Below are positions 1 to 5,684 of a stretch of 5,684 nt of DNA, piece after piece. The stretch spans positions 1 through 5,684 of the forward strand of contig JAQVID010000254.1 of assembly GCA_028695865.1 (NCBI GenBank), given 5' to 3'. Origin of the DNA: Thermoguttaceae bacterium (lineage in GTDB: Bacteria > Planctomycetota > Planctomycetia > Pirellulales > Thermoguttaceae). The translations under genes were made by a program, and so were the position numbers. How positions within the stretch are numbered: position 1 is the first letter of the stretch; each line of letters starts with the position of its first letter. Below the pieces are notes generated by a model that searched no databases, was not told the DNA's origin, and was given only the letters and a program-made list of their open reading frames with translations.

Positions 1-2285
1 TCAATTTGCACGTTTCCCGTAATTTGGACCAGCGCGACGGATTCCTGCCCACTCAAACGTCTTGGCCCCCATATAACAAAAGAATCGACAATTTCGAGCC
101 GCGAATGATTCAATTTCAAAAACAGTACGCCAAAGATATTTTGACTCACGTCAATCCGTATACCAAGCTTGCTTACGTTGATGATCCCGGCGTAGCGATG
201 ATTGAGATCAATAACGAAAATTCCATGGTCGCGATTTGGTACGGCGGCGGTTTCGATCAGCTCGAAGGTCCGTATTTGGAAACGCTTCGCGCAAAATGGA
301 ACGAATGGCTCACGAAAAAATATTCCAATCAGGCCACACTGGCCAAGGCTTGGAATTGCCGCGTTATTCCGTTCGGTCAAGAGATGATTCCCGACGGAAA
401 TTTTCCAGCCGGTACCGATAAAACACACGGTAAATATTGGACCGTCCAAGGCGATCACGCTTCCGAACAAGTTTGGACGTTGGGAGATAAAGACGATGTA
501 CTTCCGGTACAATCGCGTATTTCCAAATTAGTCGTTCATCGCAAAGGAACCGTGTCGTGGATTCCCCAAATTCATCGCAATGGCTTGAATGTTCAAAAAG
601 GGCAGGTCTATACCTTGTCGTTTTGGCTTCGTTCCACATCGACGCAGCCCATGTCGGTCGGAATTGTACAAGATCACGATCCATGGGAATCGCTCGGTTT
701 TCGTGATCAATTTCAACCGACGAATGACTGGAAATATTATTGCGAAACGTTCGCGGCGTCCGACGACGATCCGAAGGTTCGGCTTTCGTTTGGCTCAATC
801 AATCCCGGTACATATGAACTTGCGGCCGTTTCGCTTCGCAAGGGCGGACGGATCGGTCTTGCCGAAGGCGTAACGCTCGAAAACAAAAACATCGATATTC
901 CCCGACGCTTTCGCGGCTCCTTATATTCTTCAAATGAAACGGCTCAAAACGATTGGTCCGCGTTCCTGTTCGAACTGGAAAACGGATACTGGCAGCAGAT
1001 GTATCATTATATTAAAAACGACTTGAAAGCCAAACAGCCTGTGACCGGGACGCAACTGAACTATGGTTTCTTGTCTGCGCAGGCGGCTCTTGATTATTGC
1101 GATATTCATTCCTATTGGAATCATCCGCGTTTTCCCCGCGTTCGCTGGGCTCAAAACGATTGGTATTTGGGTGAACGGTCGCACACTCAAGCTATTGCCG
1201 GGGAAAAAGGAACCATTCCCCAGTTGGGAATTTATCGCGTGATCGGAAAACCGCTGACCGTCAGTGAATACGATCATCCTTATCCCAATCTCTACGCCGC
1301 CGAAGGCAACCTCATGCTGGCCGCCGTTGGCGCGTTTCAAAACTGGTCCGGCTTGTTCCAATTCGCTTGGTCACACACCTCGAATTTTGACACGATGAAA
1401 ACGATTGGTTTCTTCGATATGTATTCCAATACGGCCAAACTGGCCCATCTTCCGGCGTGTTATGCCATGTTCTATCGTGGAGACGTAAAACGAGGTCCAG
1501 GTCATTTTGTCTTCGCGCCCTCTTTTACCCAACGTCAGGAAGAGAAAATGTTTGCCGATTCTGTTTTGGGAAAAGGACCCCGGCTGGCGGCACTGAATCT
1601 CAAGCAGACAATGGCTCTGGCCGTTTATTCCGGACTCGAAATTTCGGATGTCGTTCCCGCTTCCCAATTAAAAATGATCGAAGGAAAGAAACGACTTGCC
1701 CACACCGAGGAACTTCCTGACACCTGTGGAGGAATCGGACGCAAGCAGATTTCCAACGAATTCAATGAAATATTCTGGGGCTTTGATTCGGAAACAAGCG
1801 CCTTTTTCAAAGTCGATACTGCCGGAACAAAAGTCTACAGCGGTTTTCTGACAAATCGTGTTGTTCCGTTCCGTGGTGTCACTCTTGAATTTGGCAAAAC
1901 CTGTCTTAATTGGGCTACCGTCAGTATGGTGAGCAAGAACAAAATTGCCCAAAAAACGGACATTCTCCCCAAAGGACAATATCTTGTCGCCGTAACCGGA
2001 CTGGTTCAAAACAAGGATACAAAACTCGTCCGAAACGCTAAAGAACGCCAAATTTCGGCCGCGTCCCACCTGGGGGGAAGTCGAGGTACTGCTCCCGTCG
2101 TCTGCGAAGGGGTTCCTCTGAACATGAGACTGACAGGCGTATCCCCTGAAAATATAACTGTTTACGCTCTGGATTGCCAAGGCAATCGCCAACAGAAACT
2201 TCCGATTGCCGCAAAGAAAAATGATGCAATCGTGGTACTGGGTCCACAATATAAAACGGTGTGGTATGAATTGGTAATTGAATAA
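1..2285 (+). CDS. Clan GH-A-type glycoside hydrolase with inserted carbohydrate-binding-like domain, 5' truncated
   Basis: The frame is open from the left edge (first full codon at 3), so the N-terminus, probably including an export signal and the first barrel strands, is missing; the TTG at 6 is not a real start. Residues here are numbered from base 6. An EINNEN motif (67-72) has the Asn-Glu pair typical of a clan GH-A acid/base, with E71 (codon 216-218) the candidate. A TVSEYDHPYPN motif (418-428) fits a beta-7 nucleophile at E421 (codon 1266-1268). Residues about 129-281 look like a CBM4/9-type beta-sandwich, with a PDGNF start, a YTLSFWLRS strand and an Asp/Trp-rich end. The barrel resumes at about 300-490, with conserved DIHSYWNHPRFP. 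A beta-rich C-terminal region (about 520-759) ends in a VWYELVIE strand. By family knowledge it should hydrolyse a beta-linked polysaccharide or oligosaccharide by a retaining mechanism. The exact GH family (GH5, GH42 or another clan A family) and substrate cannot be settled by eye. Confidence 0.8.
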   Translation, partial: NLHVSRNLDQRDGFLPTQTSWPPYNKRIDNFEPRMIQFQKQYAKDILTHVNPYTKLAYVDDPGVAMIEINNENSMVAIWYGGGFDQLEGPYLETLRAKWNEWLTKKYSNQATLAKAWNCRVIPFGQEMIPDGNFPAGTDKTHGKYWTVQGDHASEQVWTLGDKDDVLPVQSRISKLVVHRKGTVSWIPQIHRNGLNVQKGQVYTLSFWLRSTSTQPMSVGIVQDHDPWESLGFRDQFQPTNDWKYYCETFAASDDDPKVRLSFGSINPGTYELAAVSLRKGGRIGLAEGVTLENKNIDIPRRFRGSLYSSNETAQNDWSAFLFELENGYWQQMYHYIKNDLKAKQPVTGTQLNYGFLSAQAALDYCDIHSYWNHPRFPRVRWAQNDWYLGERSHTQAIAGEKGTIPQLGIYRVIGKPLTVSEYDHPYPNLYAAEGNLMLAAVGAFQNWSGLFQFAWSHTSNFDTMKTIGFFDMYSNTAKLAHLPACYAMFYRGDVKRGPGHFVFAPSFTQRQEEKMFADSVLGKGPRLAALNLKQTMALAVYSGLEISDVVPASQLKMIEGKKRLAHTEELPDTCGGIGRKQISNEFNEIFWGFDSETSAFFKVDTAGTKVYSGFLTNRVVPFRGVTLEFGKTCLNWATVSMVSKNKIAQKTDILPKGQYLVAVTGLVQNKDTKLVRNAKERQISAASHLGGSRGTAPVVCEGVPLNMRLTGVSPENITVYALDCQGNRQQKLPIAAKKNDAIVVLGPQYKTVWYELVIE

Positions 2286-2307
2286 TTGACTATGGTTGCG
2301 CTGGTAT

Positions 2308-2333
2308 ACCCCCCGTTGAAAAAATCGGGGGGT
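2308..2333 (+). terminator. GC-rich hairpin after the hydrolase gene, terminator-like but without a U-tract
   Basis: ACCCCCCG (2308-2315) pairs perfectly with CGGGGGGT (2326-2333) around a 10-base A-rich loop, 22 bases after the hydrolase stop codon. The stem is strong, but what follows (CTGGTATGAT) is not a U-run, so factor-independent termination is uncertain. It may instead protect the 3' end of the message or mark a boundary. Its loop overlaps the proposed -35 box of the next gene. Confidence 0.5.
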
Positions 2334-2343
2334 CTGGTATGAT
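2316..2343 (+). promoter_or_regulatory. Candidate sigma-70-type promoter for the TPR/alpha-CTD gene
   Basis: TTGAAA (2316-2321) and TATGAT (2338-2343) are separated by 16 bases. A TGG directly before the -10 box gives an extended -10 (TGnTATGAT). Transcription would start near 2350, leaving a 5' leader of about 100 bases before the ATG at 2453. The boxes match the bacterial housekeeping consensus reasonably well. Planctomycete promoters are less well characterised, so this is a prediction only. Confidence 0.45.
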
Positions 2344-2452
2344 AATAAAGCGTTTATCTTGTCGGGTTATGTTCGGGTAGTTGCCCTTTTTCCGCTGCTG
2401 CCCCGATAAATCCGACCTTTCACCAGTAGTTTTGTGCAGGAGAAAGAACCCT

Positions 2453-3787
2453 ATGGTGGCTACCAACAATCCGGAAATCGACATCAAACAATTGGTCTTG
2501 TACAGCAATTCGTTTGGTCCGCGCGAAATAGAGCAGCTCCTTGCGGAAGTGAGCCGCGACCAGAAAAAGTTCGACTTGCTTAAAGAGGCCGTTCAGGAAC
2601 TTCAGTTGAAAGACGAAGCCGAACAGAGTCCGGCTGCACATGTCAAGCAAGGCGTTTGCGAGTATCATTTGGGTGCTTATCGCGATGCGCTCTCTTCACT
2701 CAAGCGGGGCGACGGTGGGGCCTTGGCCCAGTTTTATTTCGCGAAGATTCATGCCGCGCACAAAGAATATGACGAAGCGATTGCCGCTTATAATGTCGCC
2801 CAAAAAGCAGGCTACAATGCGGACATTTGCGCTCTGGGTCGTGCGGAAGTTTACCGAAACATGAATAAGCCGGAAGCAAGTTTGGCCGAATTGGATCACC
2901 TTTCCGGCGCTATCGAACAGACGGCGGAATATCTTTATCAGCGTGGCGCGACCGTTGCGGCACTCGGTGGAAATCCGACGGAAGCCATTGCCCTTTACGA
3001 ACGGGCTTTGAGTGTTGATCGCAATCACCCGGGCGCGCTCTTCGGGCTTGCCCTTGAAAGTGAGCGTCGCGGTAACGACGCGGATGCAATCGACTTGTAC
3101 AAGCGGGCTGTTGTTCATTATCCGACCAATGTCGGTACGCTGATCAATCTCGGTTTGCTTTATGAGGATATGGAAAAATTCGATCAGGCGATTGTCTGTT
3201 TCCAGCGGGTACTTGATTCGTATCCATTGAATTCGAAGGCGGCCCTGTTCCTTAAAGATGCCCGGGCTTCCAGCGAGATGATTTTCGACGAAGAAGCCGA
3301 TCGCAAACGCGACCGAATCGCTCAAATTCTGAGTCTTCCGGTTACCGATTTCGAACTTTCCGTCCGCAGTCGCAATTGTCTTAAGTCGATGGGAATCAAT
3401 ACGTTGGGTGACCTTTGCCGTCACAGCGAACAGGAGCTTTTGGGAAGCAAAAATTTCGGCGAAACAAGCCTGGACGAAATCAAGGAAATGCTTGTCATGA
3501 AGGGGCTTCGTCTTGGCATGTACGCTTCCGAAAAACCGGTCGTCGAGCAGCCAGAAGCCGAACAGCTTTCCGAAGAAGAACAAAGTGTTTTGGCAAGACC
3601 TGTTGCTGACCTGAATCTGTCCGTTCGTGCTCGCAAATGTATGAACCGACTTAATATTCAGACCATTGGCGAACTGGTGCGACGCACTGCCGATGAATTG
3701 CTCGAATGCAAGAACTTCGGTGTAACCAGCTTGAAAGAAATTCGCGAAAAGCTGGTCAACTTCAATATCAAGCTTCGTGGCGAATGA
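2453..3787 (+). CDS. TPR protein with two tandem RNA polymerase alpha C-terminal domains
   Basis: The ATG at 2453 is chosen because AGGAG (2438-2442) lies 10 bases upstream; the frame stays open back to 2381, but the extra residues look like untranslated leader. The product is 444 residues with no signal peptide or membrane segment, so probably cytoplasmic. About six TPR-like helical pairs cover residues 60-258; the last three are the clearest (AIALYERAL, AIDLYKRAV, AIVCFQRVL). Two alpha-CTD modules follow, at 292-356 and 379-443, identical at about 31 of 65 positions by hand alignment and separated by an acidic Glu/Pro/Gln-rich linker. Both keep the equivalent of E. coli alpha R265 (R305, R392) and the NFGxTSLxEI helix-hairpin-helix segment. 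In RNA polymerase this domain binds UP-element DNA, sigma and activators; here it is detached from the polymerase assembly domain. A role as transcription adaptor or nucleic-acid-binding scaffold is inference. I associate this architecture with planctomycetes, where it is usually named only by its domains. A terminator follows 34 bases after the stop. Confidence 0.9.
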   Translation: MVATNNPEIDIKQLVLYSNSFGPREIEQLLAEVSRDQKKFDLLKEAVQELQLKDEAEQSPAAHVKQGVCEYHLGAYRDALSSLKRGDGGALAQFYFAKIHAAHKEYDEAIAAYNVAQKAGYNADICALGRAEVYRNMNKPEASLAELDHLSGAIEQTAEYLYQRGATVAALGGNPTEAIALYERALSVDRNHPGALFGLALESERRGNDADAIDLYKRAVVHYPTNVGTLINLGLLYEDMEKFDQAIVCFQRVLDSYPLNSKAALFLKDARASSEMIFDEEADRKRDRIAQILSLPVTDFELSVRSRNCLKSMGINTLGDLCRHSEQELLGSKNFGETSLDEIKEMLVMKGLRLGMYASEKPVVEQPEAEQLSEEEQSVLARPVADLNLSVRARKCMNRLNIQTIGELVRRTADELLECKNFGVTSLKEIREKLVNFNIKLRGE

Positions 3788-3821
3788 TTGCCCGTGAGCA
3801 TGCCTGCTTCTTGTTTACCAT

Positions 3822-3848
3822 ACCCCGGAACATCACCGGGGTTTTTTT
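3822..3848 (+). terminator. Intrinsic terminator of the TPR/alpha-CTD gene
   Basis: ACCCCGG (3822-3828) pairs with CCGGGGT (3836-3842) around the 7-base loop AACATCA. The stem runs straight into seven T residues (3842-3848). It lies 34 bases after the stop codon, giving the classic hairpin plus U-tract of Rho-independent termination on the + strand. Confidence 0.92.
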
Positions 3849-4397
3849 GTTGCCGTTCCACTTGGGGGGTGGGGGGTACTGCGGTTAAGGTTGGTTAACG
3901 TTTCTGTTCGTATCGGGGTCTATGGTAAATCCGGTCAGACAACCGCGACGGAACGACGGAAAGTAAAATTGTCCGAAAAGAGAATCTCGACATACTTCTG
4001 ATTCCGTGTGTCGGACCGTGATACGATGAATAAACGCTGCAAAAACTGATAACCGAGGTATTATACAAAACATTGTGCAACTATCATTTGTCAGAATCAG
4101 CCCTGTCGTCCGCAAAATCCGACGCGGACAAATAAAAAAAAGATAATTCGTGAAAAAAAGAAGATTTTACTTGATTTTTTCGTTATATTAGGGAAAATAT
4201 AGAAAGTGAATCAATAGAGCTGTTTTTCCGAAACGCTGCTTTGTGTTTTTGTATTACATTATCGTATTTTTTATTAGCTCCTTTCCTTGTTGGAAAATCA
4301 GGGTATAATAAAAGTGTCGCGCTTTATGTCATAGGGCACGAACGAGAAAATACCAAAATAATGGAATGAACATCAGGAATCGGAAAAAGGGGAAATC
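3849..4397. other. Long intergenic region without a credible gene
   Basis: About 550 bases separate the terminator from panD. No reading frame here has a convincing start, ribosome site or recognisable protein; the longest, on the - strand at 3885-4115, has no family features. The left end is G-rich, with two six-G runs at 3864-3869 and 3871-3876. Next comes a spaced GGTTAA pair (3883-3888, 3893-3898). From about 4130 the DNA is strongly AT-rich, with A8, A7, T4 and T6 tracts between 4134 and 4180. A small imperfect-context hairpin (GTCCGC 4108-4113 with GCGGAC 4124-4129) is present but has no U-tract. The right end carries the putative panD promoter. A small RNA could be encoded here, but nothing in the sequence establishes one. 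Confidence 0.6.
4304..4309 (+). promoter_or_regulatory. Candidate -10 box of the panD promoter
   Basis: A perfect TATAAT lies at 4304-4309, implying a start of transcription near 4316 and a leader of about 80 bases before panD. No good -35 box is found at 16-18 bases: the best position (4281-4286) reads CTTTCC. A TTGTTG at 4287-4292 is too close, with an 11-base spacer. The AT-rich tract upstream could compensate for the weak -35. A perfect TATAAT can also arise by chance in AT-rich DNA, so confidence is moderate. Confidence 0.45.
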
Positions 4398-4748
4398 ATG
4401 CAACGGACCATGTTAAAGTCGAAACTTCATCGGGTAGTTTTGACGGCCTGTAATTTGGATTATGAAGGAAGTATCGCTATTGACTCGATTCTCCTTCGTG
4501 CCGCGGATATTTTGCCCGGTGAACAGGTACAGGTTCTCAATTTAAACAATGGCAGCCGTTTGGTAACCTATGCTATTGAGGCGGCTCCCGGGTCGGGCAC
4601 GATTATGCTCAATGGTCCCGCCGCAAGAGCCGGATTGGCTGGGGACATCCTCGTCATTATTACTTACTGTCAACTTGAAGATCGCGAACTGCCCGAGCAT
4701 AAGGTTCGTATTATCAAGGTGGATCGCGAAAACCGAATTAAGGAATAG
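4398..4748 (+). CDS. panD: Aspartate 1-decarboxylase proenzyme
   Basis: PanD converts L-aspartate to beta-alanine and CO2, supplying beta-alanine for pantothenate and coenzyme A synthesis in the cytoplasm. The product is 116 residues, slightly shorter than the 126-residue E. coli enzyme and within the family range. The N-terminus RTMLKSKLHRV is characteristic. The self-cleavage site is intact: YEGS places Gly24-Ser25 at the same positions as in E. coli, so Ser25 would become the catalytic pyruvoyl group of the alpha chain. K9, R54, T57-Y58 (TYAI) and the N72-G73 turn also match E. coli active-site or cleavage-site positions. GGGG (4389-4392) lies 5 bases before the ATG as ribosome site. A second ATG four codons on would remove part of the conserved N-terminus, so the first is preferred. 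No other pantothenate gene is visible nearby. Confidence 0.97.
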   Translation: MQRTMLKSKLHRVVLTACNLDYEGSIAIDSILLRAADILPGEQVQVLNLNNGSRLVTYAIEAAPGSGTIMLNGPAARAGLAGDILVIITYCQLEDRELPEHKVRIIKVDRENRIKE

Positions 4749-4843
4749 TTGGATCGGCGGACTGCTTTTGTTTTGTCATTCAGGAACAGACGCCTGTCGA
4801 TTCGGACTTTCCCGCACTCATTAGTGGAAGGAGAACGGGCACG
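4749..4843 (+). other. panD-floA spacer with floA ribosome binding site
   Basis: These 95 bases contain no hairpin with a U-tract and no convincing -35/-10 pair, which fits read-through from panD into floA. The AAGGAG at 4828-4833 is the only strong Shine-Dalgarno match and fixes the preferred floA start at 4844. Confidence 0.5.
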
Positions 4844-5684
4844 ATGACTTTTGTTCAATGTGTAGTGTTTATGCAAATCGCAATGGGCAATTTGAGAATA
4901 GTGGGAGCCATACTGGGCGTTTTTTTCCTGGTCATATTGGGCTTTTTGCTCTTTTTCTATGGAAGTCTTTGGTTCCAAGGCTACATGTCCGGGGCTCAAG
5001 TGAGTTTACTGAGTTTGGTTTGTATGAGTTTGCGAAAAGTGAACGCCCGTACCATCATGCGAGCCAAAATCATGATCAAGCAGGCAGGGCTTCAGATTTC
5101 CGGTCCGCAGGGTATAACGACACGACGTCTGGAAGCGCATTTTCTGGCAGGCGGCAATGTGGGAAGGGTTGTCTCGGCTATTATCGCGGCTCATCGGGCC
5201 GATTTGAATTTGTCGTTCGATCAGGCGGCCGCGATTGACTTGGCCGGTCGTGATGTTTTGGAAGCGGTACGAACGAGCGTTAATCCGAAAGTTATTGTGT
5301 GCCCTGATATTCGTAAAAGTTCAAAAACGACGCTTTCGGCCATCGCGAAAAACGGAGTCGAACTTTGTGTTCGAGCGCAAGTGACCGTGCGAACCAATCT
5401 TGATCAGTTGATTGGCGGTGCCACAGAGGACACGATTATTGCCCGGGTCGGCGAAGGTATTATTACCGCGATCGGTTCGGCTGACACTCATTTCGAGGTC
5501 ATGGAAAATCCTGACAGTATTTCCCGTAAAGTTCTCGAACGGGGGTTGGACGCCCGGACCGCGTTCCAGATTGTGTCGATTGATATTGCCGATATTGACG
5601 TTGGGGAGAACATTGGCGCTCGTTTGCAAGCGGATCAGGCCAATGCGGATACCCGGGTTGCGCGAGCCCGTGCCGAAGAACGTC
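4844..5684 (+). CDS. floA: Flotillin-like protein FloA, 3' truncated by the window end
   Basis: FloA proteins are membrane-anchored SPFH-related scaffolds that oligomerise in functional membrane microdomains. The 280 residues present align with B. subtilis FloA (331 residues) across most of its length; about 50 C-terminal residues are missing. A hydrophobic segment at residues 19-44 is the membrane anchor. Family blocks follow: SLLSLVCMSLRKV, LEAHFLAGGNV, AAIDLAGRDVLEAV, VNPKVI, GGATEDTIIARVGEGI, and FQIVSIDIADIDVGENIGA. The Ala/Glu/Arg-rich coiled-coil region (ADTRVARARAEER) is just beginning at the edge. The ATG at 4844 is chosen because AAGGAG (4828-4833) lies 10 bases upstream. It gives an N-terminus roughly a dozen residues longer than the B. 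subtilis protein; an internal ATG at 4883 would fit that length better but lacks a ribosome site. The gene follows panD by 95 bases without a visible terminator, so co-transcription is possible. The NfeD-type partner often found beside floA is not upstream here. Confidence 0.95.
   Translation, partial: MTFVQCVVFMQIAMGNLRIVGAILGVFFLVILGFLLFFYGSLWFQGYMSGAQVSLLSLVCMSLRKVNARTIMRAKIMIKQAGLQISGPQGITTRRLEAHFLAGGNVGRVVSAIIAAHRADLNLSFDQAAAIDLAGRDVLEAVRTSVNPKVIVCPDIRKSSKTTLSAIAKNGVELCVRAQVTVRTNLDQLIGGATEDTIIARVGEGIITAIGSADTHFEVMENPDSISRKVLERGLDARTAFQIVSIDIADIDVGENIGARLQADQANADTRVARARAEER

Noticed and set aside
1668..2249. Open frame of 193 codons on the - strand inside the hydrolase
   Set aside because: It is antisense to the coding C-terminal region of the hydrolase, with no ribosome site or recognisable domain.
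2381..2452. Upstream extension of the TPR/alpha-CTD protein from an ATG at 2381
   Set aside because: The added residues are Cys/Arg/Pro-rich and unlike the rest, and the good ribosome site at 2438-2442 serves the ATG at 2453.
2696..3583. Open frame of 295 codons on the - strand
   Set aside because: It lies wholly inside the TPR/alpha-CTD gene, whose protein has clear domains. The antisense product is Phe/Arg/Ile-rich with no recognisable family, as expected of a shadow frame.
3885..4115. Small - strand frame in the intergenic region (76 codons)
   Set aside because: It has no convincing ribosome site, no family features and unremarkable composition; a frame of this length is expected by chance.
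4108..4129. GTCCGC/GCGGAC hairpin as a terminator
   Set aside because: The 6-bp stem is followed by an A-run rather than a T-run on the + strand. On the - strand the T-run comes before the stem, so neither direction gives an intrinsic terminator.
4287..4309. TTGTTG plus TATAAT as a complete panD promoter
   Set aside because: The spacer is only 11 bases, too short for a sigma-70-type holoenzyme; only the -10 box is kept as a candidate.
4858..5238. 126-codon + strand frame overlapping floA
   Set aside because: It is out of frame with floA, which is strongly identified by family blocks over the same bases, so it is a shadow.

Overview
The window looks like a piece of a planctomycete (Planctomycetota) chromosome. 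This is inferred mainly from the TPR protein carrying RNA polymerase alpha C-terminal domains, a combination I associate with that phylum, and from the large multidomain glycoside hydrolase. Base composition is moderate and Shine-Dalgarno sites are recognisable. All genes found lie on the + strand. I see no tRNA, rRNA, CRISPR array, insertion sequence or phage gene.

Layout. (1) Bases 1-2285 hold the 3' part of a large clan GH-A-type glycoside hydrolase; its N-terminus is outside the window. A carbohydrate-binding-like beta-sandwich sits between its two putative catalytic glutamates. (2) Bases 2286-2452 are a short intergenic region with a GC-rich hairpin. The loop of that hairpin overlaps the -35 box of a plausible promoter for the next gene. 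(3) Bases 2453-3787 encode a 444-residue protein with about six TPR units followed by two tandem RNA polymerase alpha-CTD modules. It is followed by a textbook intrinsic terminator at 3822-3848. (4) Bases 3849-4397 are about 550 bases without a credible gene, grading from G-rich to strongly AT-rich, with a TATAAT box 88 bases before panD. (5) Bases 4398-4748 encode aspartate 1-decarboxylase (panD). (6) Bases 4844 to the window end encode a flotillin-like FloA, cut off near its C-terminus.

How the parts relate. panD and floA are 95 bases apart with no terminator visible between them, so they may be co-transcribed, although their known roles (beta-alanine/CoA synthesis and membrane microdomain scaffolding) are not obviously linked. 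The hydrolase and the TPR/alpha-CTD gene look like separate transcription units, divided by the hairpin and a promoter. The most intriguing item is the TPR/alpha-CTD protein: a stand-alone pair of modules that normally contact promoter DNA and regulators, joined to a protein-interaction scaffold.
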